Source: UBA2020 sp964551435 (GTDB lineage: Bacteria > Pseudomonadota > Alphaproteobacteria > Micavibrionales > UBA2020). From it: a stretch of 64,000 nt of DNA. The stretch covers positions 204,624-268,623 of the forward strand of contig CAZKBS010000002.1 of the NCBI GenBank assembly GCA_964551435.1, in the 5' to 3' direction. Position 1 is the first letter of the stretch. Each line of letters starts with the position of its first letter. Shown here one piece after another: positions 42,401 to 54,213 of this stretch. The position numbers and the translations under genes are program-made. Under the pieces are notes generated by a model. That model was not told where the DNA came from. It made no database searches and was given only the letters and a program-made list of their open reading frames with translations.

Positions 42401-43124
42401 TTTGAACCTCTTTTGCTACGATGGTGTATGCGCCACGTCCCTGCATCAGCTCGGCAAAAGCGCCCGGTTGCTTGATGGAGAAAACGATGACGGGAATATT
42501 GTTTTCACGCGCGAGCGAAATCGCGGAGGCGTCCATAACGCCCAGATCGTTCGACAGCACTTCCAGATAGGTCAGCTTGTCGAATTTCTTCGCGGTCGGC
42601 ACTTTGATGGGGTCGGCGGTATAAACCCCGTCAACCTTGGTGCCCTTAAGCAGCGCGTCGCAGCCCATTTCGGATGCACGCAGCGCCGCGGCGGTGTCGG
42701 TGGTGAAAAACGGGTTGCCGGTGCCGGCGGCAAAAATCACTACGCGGCCTTTTTCCATGTGGCGCACAGCCTTGCGGCGGATGTAGGGTTCGCAGACGCT
42801 GGACATCGGAATCGCGGATTGCACGCGTGTGCTGACGCCCAGTTTTTCAAGCGCGTTTTGCAGGGCGAGGGAGTTGATGACCGTCGCCAGCATGCCCATG
42901 TAATCTGCGGTGGAGCGATCCATGCCGACCGATGCGCCGGACACGCCGCGGAAAATATTGCCGCCGCCGACGACGAGGCACACCTCGACGCCGAGGTCGG
43001 TTACTTCTTTGATATCGCGGGCGATGCGGTTGACCATGTCGGTTTCAATGCCGTATTCCCCTTCCCCCATCAAAGCTTCGCCGGAGATTTTGAGAAGAAC
43101 ACGTTTGAAACGCGGTGCGGACAT
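42393..43124 (-). CDS. pyrH: UMP kinase
   Basis: A 243-residue bacterial UMP kinase of the amino acid kinase fold. RVLLKISGEALMG (about 8-20) and VVGGGNIFRG (about 51-60) bind phosphates; the C-terminal part has GTKVDGVYTADPIKVP and ASAISLARENNIPVIVFSI. It phosphorylates UMP for RNA and UDP-sugar pools and is usually controlled by GTP and UTP. Confidence 0.97.
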   Translation of the reverse strand: MSAPRFKRVLLKISGEALMGEGEYGIETDMVNRIARDIKEVTDLGVEVCLVVGGGNIFRGVSGASVGMDRSTADYMGMLATVINSLALQNALEKLGVSTRVQSAIPMSSVCEPYIRRKAVRHMEKGRVVIFAAGTGNPFFTTDTAAALRASEMGCDALLKGTKVDGVYTADPIKVPTAKKFDKLTYLEVLSNDLGVMDASAISLARENNIPVIVFSIKQPGAFAELMQGRGAYTIVAKEVQNG

Positions 43125-43154
43125 GATGAAACCCCTGTGTGTCTGAACCCGAAG

Positions 43155-43178
43155 TCTCTCGCCTGAACGGCGGAGAGA
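43155..43178 (-). other. Hairpin between tsf and pyrH
   Basis: TCTCTCGCC pairs with GGCG-G-AGAGA around TGAAC with one bulged G, in the 173-base gap between the tsf stop and the pyrH start. There is no T-run, so it is more likely a processing or attenuating structure than a terminator. The rest of the gap (43220-43290) has palindromic GC-rich sequence of repeat type. Confidence 0.4.
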
Positions 43179-43297
43179 GAAGTCTTCTTATCTGGTATCG
43201 GCCATACGCGCGGTCTGTATCTTCAGTTCGGTCGCCCCACCGGCGTCACCCCGCCCCGGTATGGCGCGGGACAGGATGACGCGGCAAAGCGGAAGTC

Positions 43298-44221
43298 CTA
43301 GCCGTTGGCCATTTTGGCGACTTCGGCTGCGAAGTCGTCAGCGGCTTTTTCAACGCCTTCGCCCAGTTCGAAGCGGACATACTGCGTCAGCTTGACAGGA
43401 GCGCCGATGTCTTTGGCGGCTTTTTCAATGACGGCGGAGATTTTGTTCTCGCCATCAATGATGTAGGTCTGGTTCAGAAGAACGACCTGTTCGTAGTATT
43501 TGCGCATGGAGCCTTCGACCATCTTTTCGACGATATCGGCAGGCTTGCCGCTTTGCTTTGCCTTGTCGGCATGCACAGCGCGCTCGCGCGCAACGGTTTC
43601 GGGGTTAAGGCTCTCGACGTCGAGGGCTTCCGGACGCGCCGCCGCGATATGCATCGCCAGCTGACGGCCCAGTGCGCCCAGTTTGTCTGCATCGCCCGTG
43701 GATTCGAGAGCAACCAGAACGCCGATTTTGCCGCGGTTGGGCTGCAGCGCGTTGTGAACGTAGGTGGAAACCACGCCGTTCGGAACACTCAGCAGCTGCG
43801 CGCGGCGCAGGGTCATGTTCTCGCCGATGTTGGCGATCATCTCGGTCAGGCCTTCTTCAGCCGTTTTACCAGCGACTTGCAGTTTTTTCAGCGCGTCGAC
43901 ATCACCGGTTTTGGTGGTCAGCGCGACATCGGTCAGCTGCGACAGGAACGTCTGGAACTGGTCGTTGCGGGCAACGAAGTCGGTTTCGGCGTTCAGCTCG
44001 ATGATCACGCCGGTATTGCCGTTTGCTGCAACACTGACAAGACCTTCGGCAGCGGCGCGGCTGGATTTCTTGGCAGCGGAGGCGAGGCCTTTCTTGCGCA
44101 GGAAGTCCATGGCAGCGTCGATATCGCCGTTGTTTTCAGCCAGCGCTTTTTTGCAGTCCAGCATGCCTGCGCCGGATTTTTCGCGCAGTTCTTTCACCAT
44201 CGATGCGGTTACTTCGGTCAT
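43298..44221 (-). CDS. tsf: Translation elongation factor Ts
   Basis: A 307-residue nucleotide exchange factor for EF-Tu. The N-terminal UBA-like module (KELREKSGAGMLDCKKALAE, about 10-29) and the core ELNAETDFVARNDQF (about 73-87) are typical. I start at ATG 44221 (MTEVTASMVKEL) with AGAGAGGGATAT upstream. Follows rpsB, as in nearly all bacteria. Confidence 0.97.
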   Translation of the reverse strand: MTEVTASMVKELREKSGAGMLDCKKALAENNGDIDAAMDFLRKKGLASAAKKSSRAAAEGLVSVAANGNTGVIIELNAETDFVARNDQFQTFLSQLTDVALTTKTGDVDALKKLQVAGKTAEEGLTEMIANIGENMTLRRAQLLSVPNGVVSTYVHNALQPNRGKIGVLVALESTGDADKLGALGRQLAMHIAAARPEALDVESLNPETVARERAVHADKAKQSGKPADIVEKMVEGSMRKYYEQVVLLNQTYIIDGENKISAVIEKAAKDIGAPVKLTQYVRFELGEGVEKAADDFAAEVAKMANG

Positions 44222-44318
44222 TTTTGTATATCCCTCTCTGTTGTGCGCCATCCCCCGGCCGTAAAAGCCGGGGGAGGCTATTGAAGTGGATGGTTCCTAA
44301 TCCCTGTAAAGGGGCAGA

Positions 44319-45104
44319 TTAGCCGGCAGCGGCAGCCTTGGCTTCAACCTCTTCGAGGTTTTCAGCAGCCGGGTTTTCGGAAGCGCCGACGTCCTTGCCG
44401 GACTTCGTGACTTCTGCCTGCAGGCCGTCCAGAACCGTTTCAGCGAACAGGTCGCAATACAGGTTGATGGCGCGGGTTGCGTCGTCGTTGCCGGGGATCA
44501 TGAAATCCACGCCGTCGGGATCGCAGTTGGTGTCAACAACGCCGAAAACAGGAACGCCAAGGCGTTTTGCTTCGAGGATGGCGTTCGACTCTTTCATCAC
44601 GTCGATCACGACGATGGCATCGGGCAGACCGCCCATGTCTTTAATGCCGCCGAGGGTTTTTTCCAGCTTCTCTTTCTCCCGTGCGAGGTTCAGCTGTTCT
44701 TTCTTGGTCAGCGCGTGCTTGACTTCGGGGTTGTTCAGCATCTCATCCACTTCGCGCAGGCGCTTGATGGAGTTGGAGATGGTGTTCCAGTTCGTCAGCA
44801 TGCCGCCGAGCCAGCGGTAGTTGACGTAGTACTGGCCGCAGCGCTGTGCGGTTTCTGCAATTTTCTCGGTCGCCTGGCGCTTGGTGCCGACGAACAGAAC
44901 GCGGCCGCCGCCAGCAACGATGTCGCGCAGGTTTTTCAGCGCGTTGTACAGCATCGGAACCGTCAGTTCGAGGTTGATGATATGCACGTTGTTGCGGTCA
45001 CCGAAGATGTAGGGTTTCATCTTGGGGTTCCAGCGGCGGGTGTGGTGGCCGAAGTGAACGCCGGCTTCGAGGAGTTGGCGCATGGTAAAGGTGGGCATCG
45101 TCAT
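44319..45104 (-). CDS. rpsB: Small ribosomal subunit protein uS2
   Basis: A 261-residue S2 of the 30S subunit. It opens TFTMRQLLEAGVHFGHHTRR (residues 5-24) and continues RWNPKMKPYIFG and FVGTKRQATEKI. The C-terminal tail (ENLEEVEAKAAAAG) is an acidic and alanine extension. ATG 45104 is preferred because AAAGGACTATCCTC precedes it. First gene of the long minus-strand cluster. Confidence 0.96.
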   Translation of the reverse strand: MTMPTFTMRQLLEAGVHFGHHTRRWNPKMKPYIFGDRNNVHIINLELTVPMLYNALKNLRDIVAGGGRVLFVGTKRQATEKIAETAQRCGQYYVNYRWLGGMLTNWNTISNSIKRLREVDEMLNNPEVKHALTKKEQLNLAREKEKLEKTLGGIKDMGGLPDAIVVIDVMKESNAILEAKRLGVPVFGVVDTNCDPDGVDFMIPGNDDATRAINLYCDLFAETVLDGLQAEVTKSGKDVGASENPAAENLEEVEAKAAAAG

Positions 45105-45369
45105 GAGGATAGTCCTTTCTCGGTTATACCTCTGCACGCGGATAAGAAGTCCCCTGAGGGACACCGAAGCGACCTTTTGACAAGACCGCGCACGCGTGCA
45201 TGCGAATTACATACGAACCATTCGTATGCTTGATGTGGGCGGTTTTAACCCCAAACCCCCGCTTTTGCAAGGAAAACATGGCTTTTTGGGCGGTTTTTTG
45301 CCCACCCTGCGCCCGCTTGGGCCCGCCAGACGCCCTAAAAGGTTGTTTTTTGCCAATTTCATAAGATTA
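45105..45369. other. rpsB leader/promoter region
   Basis: Together with the promoter at 45370-45398 this makes a 314-base gap between divergent rpsB and the hypothetical gene at 45419. It holds a GTCCC-CTGA-GGGAC hairpin (45149-45162), the palindrome described separately at 45210-45228, and GC-rich runs. The rpsB promoter should lie here on the minus strand but I cannot pick one with confidence. Confidence 0.5.
45210..45228. repeat. Perfect 8-base inverted repeat in the rpsB leader
   Basis: CATACGAA (45210-45217), loop CCA, TTCGTATG (45221-45228). About 105 bases upstream of the rpsB ATG. It could be an RNA stem used in S2 autoregulation or a protein operator; the sequence alone does not decide. 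Confidence 0.5.
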
Positions 45370-45398
45370 TTGACATAAAAATACCCTACCGCTACCAT
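45370..45398 (+). promoter_or_regulatory. Strong sigma70 promoter for the 45419 gene pair
   Basis: TTGACA (45370-45375) matches the -35 consensus exactly; TACCAT (45393-45398) follows after 17 bases. The start site would be near 45405, giving a very short leader with GAGGAG before the ATG. Confidence 0.75.
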
Positions 45399-45418
45399 TC
45401 AGACCCGAGGAGCCCCCG

Positions 45419-45910
45419 ATGTCATTTCAAACGCCCAGCTACCGCACCCGCGCGTTTTTTGCCGCCAACGACGGCAAAGAACCTGCCGCGCTGTCGCAGG
45501 CGGACGGTTTTGCCGGTGATGACGATACCGCGGCCGAGGGCACCCTTCTGTTCTGGTCATTTCATTCAGGAGATACAGATGGGCGCGAGGGGTTCGTGTA
45601 CCAAAACGAAATCGGCGCATCCTCTGCCTTCAGCAAATCGGTGACAGGCAAAATCGGCTGGCGCGAAGCCATCGAATTCCTGCAAGGCATCGAAGCCCGA
45701 AGCGCGCAGACAATGTCCCCTGCCGACGAACAGCAAGAAAAGAATTTCGTTCGTCTGCACCGCAGCGATAACTATACCCGTGCCGAGCCGTATAAAAACC
45801 ACCCGATGCTGCGGCTGGAATCGCACTTTGCGCAGATTGACGATATTTCCGGCGCCGCGCCAAAACTGCAGCCGCGCCGCAAGCAAACACCGCACGGGGG
45901 GCCGCGATGA
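45419..45910 (+). CDS. Hypothetical protein (first of a pair)
   Basis: A 163-residue soluble protein without signal peptide or membrane helix. The first 65 residues are acidic with FFAANDGKE and TLLFWSFHSGDTDGREGFVY; the end is basic (PRRKQTPHGGPR). I recognise no domain. Preceded by a near-consensus promoter and GAGGAG; its stop overlaps the next ATG by 4 bases, so the two are made together. Confidence 0.65.
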   Translation: MSFQTPSYRTRAFFAANDGKEPAALSQADGFAGDDDTAAEGTLLFWSFHSGDTDGREGFVYQNEIGASSAFSKSVTGKIGWREAIEFLQGIEARSAQTMSPADEQQEKNFVRLHRSDNYTRAEPYKNHPMLRLESHFAQIDDISGAAPKLQPRRKQTPHGGPR

Positions 45911-46422
45911 CGCTGCCCGCTGCACCTGAACCCAAATCCGACCTCGAACACCTGCTCGACCGCGGGCAGATGTTCCGCACCCATGCCCTGCATAGCGAAA
46001 ATCCCGAAGACGACAACCGCCTGCACCATGTGTTCTGGGTTTACCGCAGCAGTTATGACCAGAAAAAAGCCGCCGCAGGTCTGGGCGACATCGAAAAACA
46101 TGAAATCGACAGCTGCACCATCTTGCGCGGCGAAGCGCATGATTTGACGGCAGCCGAAGCCGTGCAAGTCCTTGCCGCGCTTGAAAAGGCGGAAATTGCC
46201 CGTGGCGGCAAAATCGAAAACGAAGCGGATCTGGCGTCGGGCAACAACTGGCTGTCAAAAAAACTGGGCAGCGATTTCGCCCAAGCGGCGCATCACAGCC
46301 GTTTCGAAGATATCCAGAACGCCGCGCGTGAAGACATGGCGCGCCGCGCCAGCGTACTGGACGGCGATGTCGTGCTGCCGCCCTCGCCTGCTGTACGTTC
46401 CCGCGTGCCGGGGCGCCGCTAG
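45907..46422 (+). CDS. Hypothetical protein (second of the pair)
   Basis: A 171-residue soluble protein, charged throughout, with VFWVYRSSYDQKKAAAG (about 42-58) and a long helical stretch from about 80 to 150 (LTAAEAVQVLAALEKAEIAR). The C-terminus is basic. Translationally coupled to the preceding gene. No family recognised; the tight pairing suggests a shared role. Confidence 0.62.
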   Translation: MTLPAAPEPKSDLEHLLDRGQMFRTHALHSENPEDDNRLHHVFWVYRSSYDQKKAAAGLGDIEKHEIDSCTILRGEAHDLTAAEAVQVLAALEKAEIARGGKIENEADLASGNNWLSKKLGSDFAQAAHHSRFEDIQNAAREDMARRASVLDGDVVLPPSPAVRSRVPGRR

Positions 46423-46425
46423 GCG

Positions 46426-46935
46426 CTATTTTTGCTGTTTTAGAATATCGGCGGGCCAGTGGTTCGCGACGTTTTCCTCGCCGCTGTAATATTCGCAGCG
46501 CCCCTGTTTCTGGTCGTAAATTTCCATCTGCGGCAGGATATTCACCTTGCCCGTGTCGGGATAATCCACAACGTCTATCGCAGGGGTCGTGCGCACATCC
46601 AGATAGACGCAATCTTCATCGCCGTGGTTATACAGCTGATGCGCATGCTCCGCGCCTGCGGGGAAAATAACGATTTCCTGCGCGTTCACGGTGCGGAAGC
46701 CTTCGGGGCTGCGCAGCGTCGCCTGGCCTGACAAAATCATAAAAAATTCCTCGGACGCGCGGTGCGCGTGGTAGGGAAAAGAAAACTTTCCCGGCTCCAG
46801 ACGGCGGATATCGACCTGCAGCCATTTGCATCCGGCCAGCTGGCCAAGGCGCGGGCTCGACATCAAATCGAAAACATCAATCGGGGCGCCGCGTTTTTGG
46901 AACGGCAAATCCTTGAGGTGGTAATGATGCGGCAT
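46426..46935 (-). CDS. Cupin-domain protein
   Basis: A 169-residue single-cupin protein. Motif 1 is PYHAHRASEEFFMILSGQA (about 54-72), with two histidines and a glutamate as metal ligands; motif 2 is IFPAGAEHAHQLYNHGD (about 90-106). Cupins of this size include isomerases, dioxygenases and ligand sensors, so no reaction can be assigned. It starts 23 bases after the dnaE stop on the same strand. Confidence 0.8.
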   Translation of the reverse strand: MPHHYHLKDLPFQKRGAPIDVFDLMSSPRLGQLAGCKWLQVDIRRLEPGKFSFPYHAHRASEEFFMILSGQATLRSPEGFRTVNAQEIVIFPAGAEHAHQLYNHGDEDCVYLDVRTTPAIDVVDYPDTGKVNILPQMEIYDQKQGRCEYYSGEENVANHWPADILKQQK

Positions 46936-46958
46936 GAAAAACCTCCGCCGGTGAGACG

Positions 46959-50450
<3,492 letters not shown>

Positions 50451-50509
50451 ACCCCTGTTTTCACACCAAAGGCATTGAATTTCAATCATTTTATGCCGAA
50501 AAGCGGCTG

Positions 50510-50538
50510 TTGACATAACAACAGCGTCCCGCTAATAT
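50510..50538 (+). promoter_or_regulatory. Near-consensus sigma70 promoter for the 50571 gene pair
   Basis: TTGACA (50510-50515), 17-base spacer, TAATAT (50533-50538). The start site would be near 50545, about 25 bases before the ATG. It faces away from dnaE. Confidence 0.75.
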
Positions 50539-50570
50539 GGCGCATCAAAAAAATCAGCGGGTTAACGGCC

Positions 50571-51272
50571 ATGATGGGCAAGCATATGACAGGCAAGGAA
50601 GAGGATTGGGGCTTCGGCACCGCCCCCGCCGAGCCCAAACCCGCGCCCCAAAAGGCAGAAAAAAAGGCCGCCAAGGAGCCGGCAGACGCCGCCCCCGACT
50701 CTGCGCCCGAAGATCCGCGCCTGCTAAAAACGCTCACGCACCAGAATATCGCCGAGACGTTCAGCGCCCTTGCGGCTGCCGCGCGGGAGGAAAAACAGGT
50801 TTTTGCCCCCACCCTCGCCGCGCTGAACGCGCTGGTGACGATGTGTCAGGAATCCGGCCTGCGCCAGATCGGACTTGAACAGGCAGGTTTTGATACGCTG
50901 CGCGAACTGCGCCTTGTCAAGGAAGGCGGCAGCGAACAGCCGCCGCATGCGCATTATGCGCTGCTCAGCATCGATGACGCCCGTATTCTCGTGCGCGTGC
51001 TGCCCGATAACGTCATTGATTGTTACGCCGAAAACGTTAACAAGCCGCGCGGCAACCCGACATATCTCGATAGCAAGTCGTTCTGGAACAATGGCGGCGA
51101 AAGCCTGTTCCGCCGCTTTGACCTCGGCAAGGAAGAAGACAAGATTGAATTCGTCGAAACCGTGCTGATTACCGCCGCCGCCACAGGTGCGCTGCAGGAG
51201 CTGCGCCAGTTCGACGTTCCCGCCCGCACGGCAGAGCCGCTGCAAAAACCCCGCCACCCCAAAGTGAAATAA
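50571..51272 (+). CDS. Hypothetical protein
   Basis: A 233-residue soluble protein. Residues 15-50 are Pro/Ala/Lys-rich and probably disordered; a helical segment (THQNIAETFSALAAAAREEK) and a compact alpha/beta part with LLSIDDARILVRVLPDNVID follow. No signal peptide, no family I know. The start could also be the second or later Met (MGKHMTGKEED). It is probably in one transcript with the next gene, 6 bases downstream. Confidence 0.65.
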   Translation: MMGKHMTGKEEDWGFGTAPAEPKPAPQKAEKKAAKEPADAAPDSAPEDPRLLKTLTHQNIAETFSALAAAAREEKQVFAPTLAALNALVTMCQESGLRQIGLEQAGFDTLRELRLVKEGGSEQPPHAHYALLSIDDARILVRVLPDNVIDCYAENVNKPRGNPTYLDSKSFWNNGGESLFRRFDLGKEEDKIEFVETVLITAAATGALQELRQFDVPARTAEPLQKPRHPKVK

Positions 51273-51278
51273 CCCGCT

Positions 51279-51860
51279 ATGTCCGGCTATAAGAAACTCA
51301 CTGTCGCACAAATTGGCGATACGTTCAGGAAGCTTTCCAAGAAGCAAAAAGACTTCATGGATACATACGGTATCGGCAACATATTGCGTGCGCTTGGCGA
51401 CAGCGTCAAATGCATGCAGGATGCCGGCATTGATATTTCGATTGATGTGCGTAGCGGACAATACGCCGACGCCTATGACATGATTTTTTCAAATACGGAG
51501 GCGAAAGAAGTCTCGATTTCAGCCTATGGATTTCTGCGCATCGGCCATACGGTGCGCCTGTGGGCAATCGCGCATGATATCAATGGCGAGTCCGTGCAAA
51601 AACTGGCGATATCAAAATTCAACACGGCCGAAGGCGCCAGCCGCATGAGCTGGTCCTCGTCATTCAAATCCGGCGCCAATGTCTATGATTTCGCGCAAGA
51701 TGCGGATGCGCTGATCAAACTGCAAATGTACATGATCGATATTGCAGCGGACAATCATGCCCTTGCCGAATACGACAGCGCGCAGGTTTTCAACCGTCCC
51801 GCCCCCACCAGCACACAGGGCAAGCTGCCGGCCAAAAAACTCAGACCCGCCCGTCCTTAA
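51279..51860 (+). CDS. Hypothetical protein
   Basis: A 193-residue soluble protein with KLSKKQKDFMDTYGIGNILR near the start and AYGFLRIGHTVRLWAIAHDI (about 87-106), and a basic tail. I recognise no family. Its last 20 bases overlap the end of lolD on the opposite strand, so the two transcripts collide. Confidence 0.6.
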   Translation: MSGYKKLTVAQIGDTFRKLSKKQKDFMDTYGIGNILRALGDSVKCMQDAGIDISIDVRSGQYADAYDMIFSNTEAKEVSISAYGFLRIGHTVRLWAIAHDINGESVQKLAISKFNTAEGASRMSWSSSFKSGANVYDFAQDADALIKLQMYMIDIAADNHALAEYDSAQVFNRPAPTSTQGKLPAKKLRPARP

Positions 51861-52521
51861 GCTCCAGCACGCGGTCCATACGCGATGCCAGTTCATGGTT
51901 ATGCGTCACCACCAGCGCACCGATATTTTCGGTGCGGATAGTATTGACCAGCACGGCAAAAACTTCTTCGGCCGTTTTGGGGTCGAGGTTGCCCGTCGGT
52001 TCATCCGCCAGCAACAGCGCCGGATGGTTGACCAGACCGCGCGCAATCGCCACGCGCTGCTGCTCCCCGCCCGACAGCTGCGACGGGTAATGCCCCATCC
52101 GCTTTTCAAGTCCGACGAGGGACAGCAGATGCTGCGCCCGCTCGCGCGCGGCGGCCTTGTCTTTGCCCGCGATATATTGCGGCAAAAGCAGGTTTTCAAG
52201 CGCCGTAAAATCCGGCAGCAGATGGTGGAATTGATACACAAAACCGATCTGGTCGCGGCGCATCGCCGTGCGCGCGTCATCCGACGTATCGGTCGCGGCA
52301 ATGCCGCCCACGAATACCTTGCCGCTGGTCGGCGGCTCCAGAAGTCCGGCGATTTGCAGCATGGTCGTCTTGCCTGAACCGCTGGGGCCGAGCAGCGCGA
52401 CGATTTCGCCGCGGCGGATATCAACATTCACGCCGCGCAAAATTTCTAGCGTTTCGCCGCCCTGCGTAAAGCTGCGCACCACATTTTCGAGTTTTAGAAC
52501 GCTTTGGGAAGGATTATTCAC
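51841..52521 (-). CDS. lolD: Lipoprotein-releasing system ATPase LolD
   Basis: A 226-residue ATPase that powers extraction of lipoproteins from the inner membrane. Walker A is GPSGSGKTT (45-53), signature QLSGGEQQRVAIARGL (about 141-156), Walker B ALLLADEPTGNLD (about 160-172). I start at GTG 52521, which overlaps the lolC stop by 8 bases, has GGAGG upstream and gives the usual length; the frame is open to 52584 inside lolC. Confidence 0.95.
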   Translation of the reverse strand: MNNPSQSVLKLENVVRSFTQGGETLEILRGVNVDIRRGEIVALLGPSGSGKTTMLQIAGLLEPPTSGKVFVGGIAATDTSDDARTAMRRDQIGFVYQFHHLLPDFTALENLLLPQYIAGKDKAAARERAQHLLSLVGLEKRMGHYPSQLSGGEQQRVAIARGLVNHPALLLADEPTGNLDPKTAEEVFAVLVNTIRTENIGALVVTHNHELASRMDRVLELKDGRV

Positions 52522-53761
52522 GGCGCAGGCCCTCCACAGGGTCAAGGCGCGCGGCGCGCCATGCGGGGTATATCGTTGCGGCAAACGACAGGAACAGCGC
52601 CATACCGACCGTCACCAGTACGTCGCCGGCGTTCAGCTGCGCAGGCAGTTTGGACAGGAAATAAATCTCGTCCGAAAACAGGTTAGTATTCGTCAGTCCC
52701 TCCAGCCAGCGGCGGATGCTTTCGATATTGCTGGCAAAGGCAATGCCCAAAACCGCCCCCGCCAGCGTCCCGACGACACCGATGGTTGCGCCTGTGAAAA
52801 AGAAAATGCGGATCACCATGCCGCGCGTCGCGCCCATGGTGCGCAGGATGGCGATATCGCGCCCCTTGTCCTTCACCAGCATGATAAGGCTGGAGATAAT
52901 ATTAAACGCCGCGACAAGAATAATCAGCGTCAAAATCAGGAACATCACGTTACGTTCGACCTGCAGCGCGTTATAAAAACTCGCGTTGCTGTCCTGCCAG
53001 TCCGTCACGGCAAATTCGCCCTGAAGCTCGTTTTCAACCGCCGCGCGTATCTGGCGGATATGCGATGGATTACTGGTCATCACCTCGACCGAGGCGACGC
53101 CATCGCCCATATTGAAAAACTTCTGCGCGGTTTCAATCGGCATATAGGCGAAGCTGTTGTTGTATTCGTACATCCCCGCATCGAAAACCGCCCCCACCAC
53201 AAACGCAGCCTGAATAGGCATGCTGCCAAACGGGGTGGTGCGGCTTTTGGACGATACCATGAAAATCCGGCTACCGGGGCGCAGGCGGTAACGCTCGGCA
53301 AGGCCCTTGCCGATGGCGATATTGTCGCCGCCGAAATATTCATCGCCATCCAGCCTGTCGACGATAGCGCCGGAGAGGATAGGACGCACGGCGAAATCTT
53401 CGGGACGCATGCCGCGCACGACGATACCCAAGGCGTTATCGCCGATTTTGGCCAGCGCCTGACCTTCGATAGACGGCGCCGCGCTGACGATACCGGGAAT
53501 TTTTTGCAGACGCGCCATCAGCGGTTCATAGGTCACAATCGACCCGCTGTAGCTGTAAACGTTCATATGTCCGTTGAGGCCGAGGATGCGGCCGATCAGT
53601 TCCGCCCGAAAGCCGTTCATAACAGACATGACAATAATCAGCGTCGCCACGCCCAGCATGATACCAAGAAAGGAAAATCCGGCGATGACCGAAATAAACC
53701 CTTCCTTGCGTTTGGAGCGCAAATAGCGCCCTGCCACCATTTTTTCGAATACGAGAGACAT
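52514..53761 (-). CDS. lolC: Lipoprotein-releasing system permease LolC/E
   Basis: A 415-residue membrane partner of LolD. It begins FEKMVAGRYLRSKRKEGFIS, the conserved cytoplasmic helix, with membrane helices at about 22-45 and three more between 270 and 400 (FNIISSLIMLVKDKGRDIAI is the family signature). One gene covers both LolC and LolE roles in many alphaproteobacteria. 5 bases downstream of the GNAT gene. Confidence 0.93.
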   Translation of the reverse strand: MSLVFEKMVAGRYLRSKRKEGFISVIAGFSFLGIMLGVATLIIVMSVMNGFRAELIGRILGLNGHMNVYSYSGSIVTYEPLMARLQKIPGIVSAAPSIEGQALAKIGDNALGIVVRGMRPEDFAVRPILSGAIVDRLDGDEYFGGDNIAIGKGLAERYRLRPGSRIFMVSSKSRTTPFGSMPIQAAFVVGAVFDAGMYEYNNSFAYMPIETAQKFFNMGDGVASVEVMTSNPSHIRQIRAAVENELQGEFAVTDWQDSNASFYNALQVERNVMFLILTLIILVAAFNIISSLIMLVKDKGRDIAILRTMGATRGMVIRIFFFTGATIGVVGTLAGAVLGIAFASNIESIRRWLEGLTNTNLFSDEIYFLSKLPAQLNAGDVLVTVGMALFLSFAATIYPAWRAARLDPVEGLRRE

Positions 53762-53766
53762 GACCC

Positions 53767-54213
53767 CTATTGCGCCCTATCGAGAATAAATTCCATACGG
53801 CAATGCGGAATGCCGTTTTCATCAAACGTATCGCTGGTAACGGCCCAGCCGTTTTGCAGGTAAAAATTCCGCGCCGTTTCGCGGGCATGGCAATAGACCT
53901 TGCGCACACCCCATCCGCGCAGCACGTCATTTGCCTCCGCCAGCATTTGCGCGCCAATGCCCTGCCCCTGCCGCGTGTTATCGACAGCCACCTGACGCAT
54001 TTTCACCCAGCCATCATCGCTTTTTTGCAAAATCAGGCAGCACACGATGTCATCGCCATCAAACCCGCCCAGAAGATAATCCCCCTTGTCGCGCGCGATT
54101 TCTTCCGCCGTGACCGTGAGGCCTATGGGCTTGCGCAATATGCGCTCGCGCAGGGCCAACATGGCGGCATGCGCGGGCGTATCGCAGGCAATCTGGCGGA
54201 ACGCAAGGGGCAT
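53767..54213 (-). CDS. GNAT-family N-acetyltransferase
   Basis: A 148-residue acetyltransferase, similar to the ElaA group. The acetyl-CoA loop is MRQVAVDNTRQGQGIGAQML (about 72-91), followed by ARETARNFYLQNGWAV. The substrate is unknown. Its ATG overlaps the proS stop (TAATG), so it is translated with proS and lolC. Confidence 0.85.
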   Translation of the reverse strand: MPLAFRQIACDTPAHAAMLALRERILRKPIGLTVTAEEIARDKGDYLLGGFDGDDIVCCLILQKSDDGWVKMRQVAVDNTRQGQGIGAQMLAEANDVLRGWGVRKVYCHARETARNFYLQNGWAVTSDTFDENGIPHCRMEFILDRAQ

